Assembly (NCBI GenBank): GCA_036258735.1
Contig: DATADC010000031.1
Span: forward strand, 1-16,641
Source: JAPSGM01 sp036258735
GTDB taxonomy: Bacteria > Chloroflexota > Limnocylindria > QHBO01
DNA: 16,641 nt
Reading direction: 5' to 3'
Part shown: piece by piece, positions 1-8,150 of the stretch
Layout of the letters: every line of letters starts with the position of its first letter
How positions within the stretch are numbered: position 1 is the first letter of the stretch
Program-made: the position numbers and the translations under genes
The notes under the pieces: model-generated
Told to the model about the DNA's origin: nothing
The model's database searches: none
The model's input: the letters and a program-made list of their open reading frames with translations, nothing else

Positions 1-120
1 TCCCCGCTGGCCGCCTGGCTCGCGCGCGGCGCTGGCCGCGCGGTGCGGTTTGCGCTACCCGGCGGGCTGGCGGTCGCGGTCGCCGCCGGCGTGCTGGCCG
101 TCCTCGGGGAGGGGCGGTAG
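1..120 (+). CDS. Possible 3' end of a convergent gene (partial, left edge)
   Basis: Frame 1 is open from the first base to a TAG at 118-120 and reads as a 39-residue C-terminal piece. It has an Arg/Ala-rich stretch followed by an Ala/Val/Leu/Gly hydrophobic segment that could be a final membrane helix, and it ends in GEGR. No start lies in the window and the family cannot be named. If real, it overlaps by 66 bp the tail of the minus-strand ATPase gene that stops at 55, where that protein runs past its family's usual end. In DNA this GC-rich an open frame of 40 codons can arise by chance, so this is a suggestion only. Confidence 0.3.
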   Translation, partial: SPLAAWLARGAGRAVRFALPGGLAVAVAAGVLAVLGEGR

Positions 121-1119
121 CCGGCCGCCGCCCTCGAGCAGGAGGCAGGCCGCGACGTGGTCGCCCGCCACGCGGAACAGGGGCGGGTCCACCTGCGGGC
201 AGCGGTCAAAAACCAGCGGACAGCGGGGGTGGAAGCGGCAACCGGACGGGATGCGCGAGGGATCGGGCATCTCGCCGCGGAGGACCTGCGGGACGCGGCG
301 CGCCGAAGGATCGGGCACGGGGACCACGGAGCGCAAGGCGCGCGTGTAGGGATGCTGCGGGTCGTCGAGGACGGTGCGGGCGTCGCCCTGCTCCACGATA
401 CGGCCCAGGTACATGACCGCGATGCGGTCGGCGTAGGCGGCCACCGTTGAGAGGTCGTGGGTGATCATCACCACCGCGATGTCATGGTCGTCGGCCAGCG
501 CCCGAAGCAGGTTGAGGATCTCGGCGCGGATGCTGACGTCGAGCATGCTCACCGGCTCGTCCGCCACCAGCAGGCGGGGCCGCAGGGCAAGCGCTGCGGC
601 AATCGCCACCCGCTGCCGCTGGCCGCCCGACAGCTCGAATGGAAGGCGCCGCAGGTACGCATCCACCGGTGTCAGGCCTGCCTCGGTCAACGCCTCGCGC
701 ACCCGCTCGCGGGCGTCGCCCGCCGACCGCACGATGCGGTGGACGCGCAGCGGCTCGGCCACGATATCGGCGACGCGCATGCGCGGGTTCAGCGACTCGT
801 ACGGATCCTGGAAAATCATCTGCACGCTCCGGCGCATCCGGGCCAGGTCGCGGCGCGACAGCCGCCCGACGTCGCGGCCGTCGAGCTCCACGCGCCCATC
901 GCTCGGCGGCAGCAGGCCGAGCAGCAGGTTGGCGGTGGTCGTCTTTCCCGATCCGGATTCACCCACGATGGCGAGCACCTCGCCGGCCGCGACTTCGAAG
1001 CTGATCCCGTCCACCGCCCGGATCGGCGGCGCGGGTCGAAAGCGAAGCGCGTCCAGCAGCGACCGGCGTCCTGCGAAACGGACCTGCGCGTCGCGGACCA
1101 CGGCTACCGGCTCACCCAT
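55..1119 (-). CDS. Dipeptide/oligopeptide ABC transporter ATP-binding protein (DppF/OppF type)
   Basis: Cytoplasmic ATPase subunit of the peptide-type importer encoded just upstream; it pairs with the second ATPase to power uptake. The 354-residue protein has Walker A GESGSGKT (53-60), Q-loop MIFQDP (101-106), signature LSGGQRQ (163-169), Walker B LLVADE (183-188) and switch His221. The C-terminal oligopeptide/dipeptide extension has four Cys (294, 300, 307, 325) in the GCRFHPRCP pattern; a family member of this type is known to bind an iron-sulphur cluster there. The ATG at 1119 is chosen because CGGAGG lies 6 nt before it. An in-frame TTG at 1140 has no such site. The gene overlaps the upstream fusion gene by 8 nt, so translation is probably coupled. 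About 25 polar residues follow the usual family end and may be read-through into a convergent gene. Confidence 0.93.
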   Translation of the reverse strand: MGEPVAVVRDAQVRFAGRRSLLDALRFRPAPPIRAVDGISFEVAAGEVLAIVGESGSGKTTTANLLLGLLPPSDGRVELDGRDVGRLSRRDLARMRRSVQMIFQDPYESLNPRMRVADIVAEPLRVHRIVRSAGDARERVREALTEAGLTPVDAYLRRLPFELSGGQRQRVAIAAALALRPRLLVADEPVSMLDVSIRAEILNLLRALADDHDIAVVMITHDLSTVAAYADRIAVMYLGRIVEQGDARTVLDDPQHPYTRALRSVVPVPDPSARRVPQVLRGEMPDPSRIPSGCRFHPRCPLVFDRCPQVDPPLFRVAGDHVAACLLLEGGGRLPPLPEDGQHAGGDRDRQPAG

Positions 1120-3100
1120 GCGGTGCCTCCGACCGGGCAACCGGTCTGGCGATTGGCTCCACCGGCTGCGCCGGGTCCCGCAGGAAGCAGCTCGCCCGCC
1201 GGCCGTCGCCCAGGTCGAACGGTGGCGGCACCTCGGTCGGGCAGCGGTCGAAGGCGTACGGGCAGCGCGGCTGGAACGGGCAGCCGGGTGGCATGTCGTC
1301 CAGCCGCGGCGGCGTTCCGGGGATGCCGCGCAGGCGGCGGTCCGGGTTGGTGAGGTCCGGGAAGGAAGCGAGCAGGCGCTCGGTGTAGGGGTGCTGTGGG
1401 TCAGCGAACAGTCGGGCGGTATCCGCCTCCTCGGCGACGCGTCCGCCGTACATGACGACCACGCGGTCGCAGGTCTGGGCCACCACGCCCAGGTCGTGGG
1501 TCACCAGGACGACGCCCATCCCCATCTCCCGGCTGAGCTCGGCGAGCAGCTCCAGGATCTGGGCCTGGATCATGACGTCGAGCGCCGTGGTCGGCTCGTC
1601 GGCCATGACCACGTCCGGCCGGCAGGCCAGGGCCAGGGCGATCATGGCGCGCTGCCGCATGCCCCCCGAATAGGTGTGCGGGTAATCACCGTAGCGCTTG
1701 CGCCCGATCCCCACGCGTTCGAGGAGCTCCCCGGCACGGCGGGTCGCCGCGCCGCGCCCGATTTCCGGCTCATGCACGCGGATGGCCTCCGCCACCTGGT
1801 CGCCCACCGGGCGCACCGGGTTGAGCGCGTTCATGGCCCCCTGGAAGATGAGCGACAGCCTGGACCAGCGGACGCGCCGCACCTCGCCGGCGTCCAGCGT
1901 CACGAGGTCGTCGTCTCCGTAGCGCACCGAGCCGGAGACGATGCGTCCGCCCGGCGGCAGCAGGCGCAGGATGGCCAGGATGGTGGTCGTCTTGCCGCAG
2001 CCCGACTCGCCGACCAGCCCCAGGGTCTCGCCACGGTGCAGGTCAAACGAGACGTCGTCGACCGCCCGCAGTGGGCCGGATGGCGAGTCGAACTCCACGC
2101 TCAGGTTGCGGACCTCCAGGACCGGCGCGGAGGGCGCGGCCTGGCGGCGCCGGCGCAGCAGCGGGGCAGCTGGAGAGCGAAGCGCCACGGATCGGTCGCG
2201 CTCGAGGTGGTGGCGCTTGAGGCGCGGGTTCAGTGCGTCCTCCAGGGCGGTGCCCAGCAGCGTGGTGCCGAGCACCACCCACACGATTGCGAGCCCGGGC
2301 GGGATCAGGGCCCACCAGGCCCCGGCCGATACGGCACCGCGATTGAAGGCGAAGTTGAGCATCTGGCCCCAGCTGATGACGGTCGGGTCGCCAAGGCCGA
2401 TGAAGGCCAGCGTCGACTCGGACAGGATCGCCAGGCTGATGACCAGCACGGTGTTGGCGATCATCAACGGCAGCACGGCGGGGATCACGTGGCGTCGCAG
2501 GATGTGCGGATCCCCGGCGCCGATGGCCCGCGCGCGCAGCACGAACTTGCGCTCGCGCACCGACAGGGTCTGCGAGCGTACCAGCCGCGCGGTGGTCGCC
2601 CAGCCCAGCAGCCCGATGACCAGGATGATGTTGACCAGCGACTGCCCCGCAATGGCCACGATCACGATCTGCAGGGCAATCTCGGGGATGACCAGGAAGA
2701 AGTCGGTGACGCTCATCAGGAATGACCCGACGCGTCCGCCGAGGTAGCCCGCGACGATCCCGATCAGTCCGCCCACCACGGTGGTGATGGCGGCGGCGGC
2801 GAACCCCACGATCAGCGACACGCGGGCGCCGTAGATCAGCGCCGAGAGGACGTCCTTGCCGCCGTCATCGGTCCCCAGCGGGTGGGCGGCGGACGGCGGC
2901 TGGTAGATGTCGAAGATCGTGACCCGCGCGGGCGCGTAGGGGTCGTAAGGCGCCAGCCAGGGGGCGGCGACGGCCATCACCAGCGCGACCAACAGCATCG
3001 CTCCGCCGATGAGGCCCATCGGCCTGCGAACGAAGCGCCGCCAGGACAGTCGCGCGGCCGGCGACGGGGCGGGAGCGCTGACCTCGACCAGGGCGGTCAT
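1112..3100 (-). CDS. Peptide-type ABC transporter permease-ATPase fusion (DppC-DppD type)
   Basis: A single 662-residue protein carries two normally separate subunits. Residues 1-300 form a DppC-like permease: an N-terminal helix (29-50), the family motif HPLGTDDGGKD (73-83), further membrane helices, and the EAA loop (about 189-208). A short Arg-rich linker (about 300-325) leads to a DppD-like ATPase. This has Walker A GESGCGKT (364-371), Q-loop IFQ (418-420), signature YSGGMRQ (477-483, Tyr instead of the usual Leu), Walker B VVMADE (497-502), and H-loop His535. Its C-terminal Cys set is C607, C613, C620 and C638. The start ATG overlaps the previous permease stop as ATGA (3097-3100), indicating translational coupling. 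Both domains look intact, and no stop or frame change separates them. Such fusions occur in some high-GC bacteria. Substrate (peptide, nickel or oligosaccharide) cannot be told from sequence. Confidence 0.93.
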   Translation of the reverse strand: MTALVEVSAPAPSPAARLSWRRFVRRPMGLIGGAMLLVALVMAVAAPWLAPYDPYAPARVTIFDIYQPPSAAHPLGTDDGGKDVLSALIYGARVSLIVGFAAAAITTVVGGLIGIVAGYLGGRVGSFLMSVTDFFLVIPEIALQIVIVAIAGQSLVNIILVIGLLGWATTARLVRSQTLSVRERKFVLRARAIGAGDPHILRRHVIPAVLPLMIANTVLVISLAILSESTLAFIGLGDPTVISWGQMLNFAFNRGAVSAGAWWALIPPGLAIVWVVLGTTLLGTALEDALNPRLKRHHLERDRSVALRSPAAPLLRRRRQAAPSAPVLEVRNLSVEFDSPSGPLRAVDDVSFDLHRGETLGLVGESGCGKTTTILAILRLLPPGGRIVSGSVRYGDDDLVTLDAGEVRRVRWSRLSLIFQGAMNALNPVRPVGDQVAEAIRVHEPEIGRGAATRRAGELLERVGIGRKRYGDYPHTYSGGMRQRAMIALALACRPDVVMADEPTTALDVMIQAQILELLAELSREMGMGVVLVTHDLGVVAQTCDRVVVMYGGRVAEEADTARLFADPQHPYTERLLASFPDLTNPDRRLRGIPGTPPRLDDMPPGCPFQPRCPYAFDRCPTEVPPPFDLGDGRRASCFLRDPAQPVEPIARPVARSEAPHG

Positions 3101-4107
3101 GCGTGGGTGACCCGCGGATCGAGCCAGCCATAGACGACGTCGGCCACCAGGTTGGCCAGCACCACCGCCACGGCGATGAGCAGGAAGGCACCCTGCAGCA
3201 CCGGGTAGTCACGCTGCGAGATGGCCTCCACCGTCAGGTCGCCGATGCCAGGCCAGCTGAAGACCTCCTCCACCTGGATCGCGCCTGCGACGGTGAACCC
3301 CAGGTTGATGGCGACGAGCGTGACCATCGGCAGCATGGCGTTGCGCAGCGCGTGATCGCGGATGATGCGAAAGGTGGACAGGCCCTTGGCCTTGGCGGTG
3401 AGGATGTAGTCCTCGCTGAAGATGTCCAGCACGCTGCTGCGCATGATCAGCATGTACTCGCCCAGCAGGACGAGCGTGAAGGCCAGCGTCGGCATCGCCA
3501 TGTGGCGCGCGATGTCGGCCAGCTCTTCCCAGAACGAGGCGTACTCGGCGCCGATGGTCACCTTGCCGCCGGTCGGCAGGTCCAGGTAACTGGCGCCGAA
3601 GACGAGCAGCAGGATCGCCAGGAAGAACGTCGGCAGCGACCACATGAACAGGCTGAACGTCAGCGAGACGACGTCCAGGGCCGTGCCCCGGCGCCAGGCC
3701 GCCAGCAGCCCCAGCGCGATGCCGAACACGATGGCCAGGATCTGGGCCGGCAGGATGAGCCACAGGGTGTTGACCAGCGCGTCGCCCAGCAGCTCGGCCA
3801 CCGGCTCGTCGCGGAATGCGTAGCTCATCCCGAGGTCAGCGCGCGACAGGGCGCCGAGATAGGCGAAGTACTGCGAGTCAAACGGGTCTGCGCCCGCCTC
3901 GAAGTTGAGTAAGACCGGCTTGTCCAGCCCGAAGCGCTGGGTGAGGGCCACGATCGACGCCTGGCTCAGCCGTGGGTCGCGTGCGCCGGCCTTGGCGGGG
4001 TCCCCGGGCAGGACGCGGAACAGGAAGAAGTTGAAGGTGATGACCACGAAGACCACCACCAGCGCCCACGCGGCCCGCCGCAGGAGGAAGCGTCCTCGTC
4101 CGTTCAT
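3097..4107 (-). CDS. Peptide-type ABC transporter permease (DppB/OppB type)
   Basis: Inner-membrane permease that forms the translocation channel with the DppC-like half of the following fusion protein. The 336 residues show the DppB layout. There is an Arg-rich N-terminus and first helix (about 12-31) followed by the family sequence FRVLPGDP (30-37). An extracytoplasmic region follows, with the motif ADLGMSY (90-96). Helices lie near 113-137, 146-170, 207-226, 260-280 and 303-325. The cytoplasmic EAA coupling loop runs from about 237 to 257 (TAKAKGLS to HALRNA). Length is normal for the family. The ATG at 4107 has only a weak purine stretch in front. The 74-nt gap to the upstream binding-protein gene contains a strong hairpin, and the stop overlaps the next gene by 4 nt. 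Part of the operon running leftwards from 5894. Confidence 0.93.
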   Translation of the reverse strand: MNGRGRFLLRRAAWALVVVFVVITFNFFLFRVLPGDPAKAGARDPRLSQASIVALTQRFGLDKPVLLNFEAGADPFDSQYFAYLGALSRADLGMSYAFRDEPVAELLGDALVNTLWLILPAQILAIVFGIALGLLAAWRRGTALDVVSLTFSLFMWSLPTFFLAILLLVFGASYLDLPTGGKVTIGAEYASFWEELADIARHMAMPTLAFTLVLLGEYMLIMRSSVLDIFSEDYILTAKAKGLSTFRIIRDHALRNAMLPMVTLVAINLGFTVAGAIQVEEVFSWPGIGDLTVEAISQRDYPVLQGAFLLIAVAVVLANLVADVVYGWLDPRVTHA

Positions 4108-4125
4108 CGACGTGGTCGACAGCGA

Positions 4126-4160
4126 GGACCGACGGCCGCGGTCGTCACGGCCATCGGTCC
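4126..4160 (-). promoter_or_regulatory. Intercistronic hairpin after the binding-protein gene
   Basis: Arms at 4126-4137 and 4149-4160 (GGACCGACGGCC / GGCCATCGGTCC) pair over 12 bp with an 11-nt loop. The single DNA mismatch becomes a U-G wobble in the leftward transcript, so the RNA stem is continuous. It lies 21 nt after the binding-protein stop and 18 nt before the permease ATG. No T-run follows on the leftward strand, so it is not a standard intrinsic terminator. By analogy with known binding-protein operons it probably protects the upstream message or limits read-through, giving more binding protein than permease. Confidence 0.6.
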
Positions 4161-4181
4161 GTCAGCCGCGCTGGCCAGGGC

Positions 4182-5894
4182 TTACTCCAACGGTCGAAGG
4201 ACGGTCAGGTTCTCGGGTGCCGCGAGACCAAAGGTCGGGTTGTCGTCGAGCCAGCCGCTGAAGGTGTCGGTCCGCCACGCCTCCACGGTCTGCTCGTAGA
4301 ACGGGACGATGTACGGTACGTCGTCCAGCAGCATCTGTTGCATCTGGTGGACGATGGCGATCCGTGCCTCACGGTCCGTCTCGGTTCCCTGCTCCTCGTA
4401 GAGCTGGTCGTACTCCTCGTTGCAGTACCCCGTCTCGCTGTAGCCGGTGGGGATCTCGGCGCAGGTCGTGACGCCCAGCAGGAAGCCCGGATCGGGGTCC
4501 GAGCCCCAGCCCCACAGGATGATGTCGTAGCCGAAGGTCGGGCAGCAGATGCTGGTCAGCGTGTCGGGGTCGAGTCCCTGGATCTCGATGCGCACGCCGA
4601 TCGCGGCCCACATGTCCTGGAGCAGCTCCGCCTCGCGCGGGGCAGTGTCGATGTCATCGGCGTAGTGGAAGCGGAGGGTCAGGTCGCCGGTCGGGCAGTC
4701 CTGGCCGGCCTTGCACTCGCGGATGCCGTCCCCGTCGGTATCGGTGTAGCCGGCCTGGTCCAGGAGTGCGTTGGCTCCGGCGGCGTCGTAGGGGATGTCC
4801 GCTTCGGTGCCGATAAAGTAGTCGCCCAGCCCGGGCGGCACGAAGCCCACGCCCTGGCTGCCCAGGCCGAGAAGCGCGACGTCGATGAGCTGCTGCTTGT
4901 CGACCGCCATGGCCAGCGCGCGCCGCACCTCCACCTCCTGGAGGGCCGGGTGCCCGGTGCACTCGCCGCCCTCCTCCCTGGGGCAGTCCTCGGGCGCGAC
5001 CATGTTGAAGAGGATGTCGCGGATGCTGCCACCCGCAGCCACGTCTGCGACGTGCAGGTGAACGTTCTCCGCGTTTCTGAGCGAGGGGACCGCGGTGGGC
5101 GGGACCTCGGCGACGGCGTCCACCTCGCCGTTGATGAGCGCCTGGATGCGCGCATCGGCGTTGCGGATGGTCTGGAAGATGACCTCGTCGACGAACGGGG
5201 CGCCGTTCCAGTAATCCGCGTTTGCCTCCAGCCGCGCGAACTCGCGGCGCCGGAATTCGCCGAGGGCGAACGGGCCGGAGCCGATCATCTCCTCGTTCTG
5301 GAACTCGATCGGGTCTTCGACGTCCTCCCAGATGTGCTTGGGGAGGACGTACATGAACACGATGTTCGCCTCGAAGTTGCCGATCGGCTCGGCCGTGGTG
5401 AGTACCACGGTCGTGTCATCCGGCGCCTCGATCGTCTCGAAGTACGAGGCGTACGACGGCAGGTACGGGAAGTCCTGGGTGTCCTTGTAGAGCTGGATCG
5501 AGAACGCGACGTCCTCCGCCGTCACGGGCTCGCCGTCGTGGAAGACGGCGTCGTCGCGGATGGTCATGGTCCAGGTCACGCCGTCCTCCGCCACGGACCA
5601 CTCGGTGGCGAGCTCGGGGATGAATTCCCCCTGCTGGTTCATGCCGATGGGCGTGTCATAGACCAGTTCGTACAGGTCGTAGGCCTCGGAAAGCAGGCCG
5701 TTGCCGGGGTTGAGGCTGTCGGCCGAGCCGCCGATGCCGATGCGCACGGTTCCGCCCGTCGCCGTGGAGGGCGCAGATGCGCCCGGGCTGCCGGAAGGCG
5801 CCACGCTGGTCGTGGTCTGGCCGCCGCAGGCCGCGAGAATGATGCCGAGGACCACCACCACTGCGAGCCCGGAGGCCCGGTTCACCCGACGCAT
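4182..5894 (-). CDS. Peptide-type ABC transporter substrate-binding lipoprotein (SBP_bac_5 family)
   Basis: Extracytoplasmic solute-binding protein that captures the substrate and delivers it to the DppB/DppC channel. The 570-residue protein begins with a lipoprotein signal: MRRVNR, a hydrophobic core, and lipobox LAAC with Cys23. A Ser/Thr/Pro/Gly-rich linker (about 27-47) follows. The mature part is a typical family 5 protein, with LNPGNG (61-66) near the N-terminus and the family-typical FHDGEPVTAEDVAFS (118-132). A Ca-binding-like DTDGDG loop and paired Cys residues occur in the second half. The start is well supported: AGGAGGGG ends 4 nt before the ATG. It is the first gene of the operon, behind a sigma-70-like promoter, and is separated from the permease by a 74-nt spacer with a hairpin. 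The family binds dipeptides, oligopeptides, nickel or sugars; the sequence does not decide between them. Confidence 0.93.
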   Translation of the reverse strand: MRRVNRASGLAVVVVLGIILAACGGQTTTSVAPSGSPGASAPSTATGGTVRIGIGGSADSLNPGNGLLSEAYDLYELVYDTPIGMNQQGEFIPELATEWSVAEDGVTWTMTIRDDAVFHDGEPVTAEDVAFSIQLYKDTQDFPYLPSYASYFETIEAPDDTTVVLTTAEPIGNFEANIVFMYVLPKHIWEDVEDPIEFQNEEMIGSGPFALGEFRRREFARLEANADYWNGAPFVDEVIFQTIRNADARIQALINGEVDAVAEVPPTAVPSLRNAENVHLHVADVAAGGSIRDILFNMVAPEDCPREEGGECTGHPALQEVEVRRALAMAVDKQQLIDVALLGLGSQGVGFVPPGLGDYFIGTEADIPYDAAGANALLDQAGYTDTDGDGIRECKAGQDCPTGDLTLRFHYADDIDTAPREAELLQDMWAAIGVRIEIQGLDPDTLTSICCPTFGYDIILWGWGSDPDPGFLLGVTTCAEIPTGYSETGYCNEEYDQLYEEQGTETDREARIAIVHQMQQMLLDDVPYIVPFYEQTVEAWRTDTFSGWLDDNPTFGLAAPENLTVLRPLE

Positions 5895-5966
5895 TTAACC
5901 CCTCCTGTATGAGCCGGTGTGTAGCCGCACTTCGGCCGGCGCATCCGGGCACGTGGCGACCGGCGG

Positions 5967-5996
5967 ACTATCGCACACGCCACGGAATAGGGTCAA
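5967..5996 (-). promoter_or_regulatory. Candidate sigma-70 promoter of the ABC importer operon
   Basis: On the minus strand TTGACC (5996-5991, five of six matches to TTGACA) is followed after 18 nt by GATAGT (5972-5967, four of six to TATAAT). This predicts a start near 5960 and a leader of about 65 nt ending in the strong AGGAGG site before the ATG at 5894. The match stands out because the surrounding DNA is so GC-rich. The leader shows no clear riboswitch fold by eye. Confidence 0.55.
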
Positions 5997-6089
5997 TCAT
6001 TCGGCGGAGTTCAACGGATACCGCAGCGGGAGCGGCTCGCTGGTGCGCGATTCGGGGGAGACGGGCTGCCCTCGTCCGGTTCGCTCGGT

Positions 6090-6095
6090 CATACT
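6090..6095 (+). promoter_or_regulatory. Candidate -10 element, leaderless arrangement
   Basis: CATACT (four of six to TATAAT) ends 8 nt before the ATG at 6104, and there is no Shine-Dalgarno site. Transcription would begin at or next to the start codon, giving a leaderless message. The -35 region (CTGCCC at 6066-6071) is poor. The ten bases ATACTCCGGC at 6091-6100 recur at the same distance from the GTG start of the minus-strand gene at 8726. Confidence 0.4.
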
Positions 6096-6103
6096 CCGGC
6101 CCC

Positions 6104-8113
6104 ATGCCGGCGCAGCAGACACCCACCGGCCGCGCCCTGGTCGAGGCGCAGGCCGCGATCGAGGCCTTCACCCTCTCGCCCGACGGCGAGCGGGTGGCCT
6201 ACGTGCTGCGGCGCGTGTCGGGCGGCCGTTACGTGTCGCACCTTTGGAGCGTCCCGTGGCGCGGCGGCCGGGCGCGGCGGCTGACCAGCGGCCGCGTGCG
6301 TGACGGGTCTCCGGCCTTCTCGCCCGACGGGCGGCGCATCGGCTTTACGCGGGCGCCTGCCAGCGAAAAGGAGGAGGACGCGCAGCCCTGGGTGATCGGC
6401 GCCGATGGCGGCCGGCCCCGGCGCCTGCCCAAGCTGCCGCACGGTGCCTCGCGTCCGCGCTGGAGCCCCGACGGTCGCCGGATCGCGCTGCTCGGCCAGG
6501 CCGGCGACGACCGCTTCCGGGTGGGTCCCGAACGGAAGGGCAAGTCGCCGGTCGCACGGCGCATGACGCGCACCGACTTCCGCGACGACGAGTCCGGGTT
6601 CCTGGGGCGGCGGACGCACCTGTGGCTGGTGGAGCCGCGCGCCGGCGGGCGGCCGCGGCAGCTGACGAGCGGCGACTTCGATGTCGTCCACCCATCGTGG
6701 GCGCCCGACTCCCGCTCGCTGGTGTACGCCGCGAACGTCGAGCCGGACTGGAACATCGACCCGCGGCAACGCCTCTTCCGGGTTGCCGTCGACGGTGGCG
6801 AGCCGGTGGAGCTCGCGTCGCCCTCCGGCGAAGCCGACTGGCCGGCGCTCTCGCCGGACGCGGGCTGGCTGGCCTGTATCGGGATCGACGTCCCGGACCC
6901 GCCCGACGAGGCGCAGGCGGAGCTCTTCGCCACCTCGCTCCCCGATGGCACGCCCACCAGTCTGACAGCGGCACTGGACCGGCCCGTCTCCGAGGCCGGC
7001 TGGGCGGACCTGGTCATGGCCGAGGAGGACCTGGGCCCGGTCTGGCTGGACGGGGAAACGCTGGTGACCATCGTCTCCGACCGGAGCCGCAACCTCCCGT
7101 ACCGCGTCACGACCTCCGGGACCGCGGAGCCCCTGGTGGAGCTCGACCGATTCGTGGCTGCTGGCGTGGCGGCCGTCGGCGGCCGGGTCGCCTTCTCCGC
7201 CGGGCGCGACGGCCGGGCGGCCGAGGTCTACGCGGTCGACGACGCGGGGCCGCCACGCCGCCTGACCCGCAACGGTTCCGCCTGGCAGGAGCGTTTCCCC
7301 ATCCCCCGGCTCGACGAGCTGTGGCTCGACGGCGCCGGCGGTCCCATCCAGGCCTGGGTCGCGTCGCCGGCCGGTGTCGGGCTGGACGAGCCGCTGCCGA
7401 CCGTCTTCATCCTCCACGGCGGCCCGACCGGGTCGCACGCGCCCGGCGGGACGATGGACTCCACCATGCTGACCGGCCACGGCTATCGCTGCGTGCTGCC
7501 CAACATCCGTGGTTCTGCCTCGTTCGGCGCCGATTGGATCGGCGGCCTTGGCGGACGCTGGGGAGAGACGGACGCCGAGGACGCCATGGCCGTTGTTGAC
7601 GCCATGGTGGCGCGACGCGCCTCAGACCCCGACCGGCTCGGCGTGATGGGCCTGTCCTACGGCGGCTTCCTGACCCAGTGGCTCATCGGCGTGACGGACC
7701 GCTTTGGTGCGGCGATCGGCGAGAACGGGGTCACCAACCAGGTGTCGGCGTGGGGCAATTCCTTCTTCGCCATCCATTACAACCGGCGAGCCCGGCTCGG
7801 CGACCCCCTCACCGACGAGGGCATGCAGAAGCTCTGGTCCCACTCGCCGCTGCGCAACGCCGCACGCATCACCACCCCGCTGCTGATCCTCCAGGCCGAG
7901 GAGGACCGTATCTGCCCGCCGGCCGATAACGAGCAGCTCTTTACTGCGCTGCGCGCGCTCGGCAGGGAGGTCGAGTACGTGCTCTACCCCGAGGAGCACC
8001 ACGAGCTCAAGAGCTACGGGCGGCCCGATCGGCGCATCGATCGCATGGAGCGCATCCTGGCCTGGTTCGAGCGCTGGATCGGCCCGCGTGCGATCCGACC
8101 AATGCCGCGATAG
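6104..8113 (+). CDS. S9-family serine peptidase (acylaminoacyl-peptidase/prolyl oligopeptidase type)
   Basis: Probably a cytoplasmic peptidase that trims short or acylated peptides. The 669-residue protein has an N-terminal seven-bladed-propeller-like half (about 15-400). It shows TolB/PD40-type repeats with SPDG or a close variant, for example FTLSPDGERVAYV, PAFSPDGRRIGF, PRWSPDGRRIAL and PSWAPDSRSLVY. The C-terminal alpha/beta-hydrolase half has the oxyanion sequence HGGP (from His438) and nucleophile elbow GLSYGGF with Ser518. Asp601 lies in EEDRICP, and the catalytic His is most likely His633, by aligning YPEEHHEL with the family's DEGH. The whole triad is therefore present. No signal peptide is seen. 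The ATG at 6104 is used because the -10-like CATACT lies just before it; an in-frame upstream extension would run through the promoter region. The nearby peptide-type importer may supply substrate, but it is on the other strand and not co-transcribed. Confidence 0.9.
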   Translation: MPAQQTPTGRALVEAQAAIEAFTLSPDGERVAYVLRRVSGGRYVSHLWSVPWRGGRARRLTSGRVRDGSPAFSPDGRRIGFTRAPASEKEEDAQPWVIGADGGRPRRLPKLPHGASRPRWSPDGRRIALLGQAGDDRFRVGPERKGKSPVARRMTRTDFRDDESGFLGRRTHLWLVEPRAGGRPRQLTSGDFDVVHPSWAPDSRSLVYAANVEPDWNIDPRQRLFRVAVDGGEPVELASPSGEADWPALSPDAGWLACIGIDVPDPPDEAQAELFATSLPDGTPTSLTAALDRPVSEAGWADLVMAEEDLGPVWLDGETLVTIVSDRSRNLPYRVTTSGTAEPLVELDRFVAAGVAAVGGRVAFSAGRDGRAAEVYAVDDAGPPRRLTRNGSAWQERFPIPRLDELWLDGAGGPIQAWVASPAGVGLDEPLPTVFILHGGPTGSHAPGGTMDSTMLTGHGYRCVLPNIRGSASFGADWIGGLGGRWGETDAEDAMAVVDAMVARRASDPDRLGVMGLSYGGFLTQWLIGVTDRFGAAIGENGVTNQVSAWGNSFFAIHYNRRARLGDPLTDEGMQKLWSHSPLRNAARITTPLLILQAEEDRICPPADNEQLFTALRALGREVEYVLYPEEHHELKSYGRPDRRIDRMERILAWFERWIGPRAIRPMPR

Positions 8114-8150
8114 ACGCCATGGGGCTGACGCGTCGGACGAACGCACGGAC

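Noticed and set aside
461..2725. Long plus-strand open frame of about 750 codons opposite the two ATPase genes
   Set aside because: It is antisense to genes with full Walker and signature motifs. Its translation is rich in Arg, His, Asp and Gln without any family pattern, as expected for the reverse of GC-rich coding DNA.
4338..5912. Plus-strand open frame of about 520 codons opposite the binding-protein gene
   Set aside because: Antisense shadow. The minus strand has a lipobox, a strong ribosome site and a family fold, while this frame has none.
5909..6103. In-frame N-terminal extension of the S9 peptidase
   Set aside because: It would run through the divergent promoter region, and its composition does not match the family N-terminus. 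The -10-like element at 6090 supports ATG 6104.
6089..7480. Minus-strand open frame of about 460 codons opposite the S9 peptidase
   Set aside because: The plus strand shows beta-propeller repeats and a full catalytic triad; this frame has low-complexity composition.
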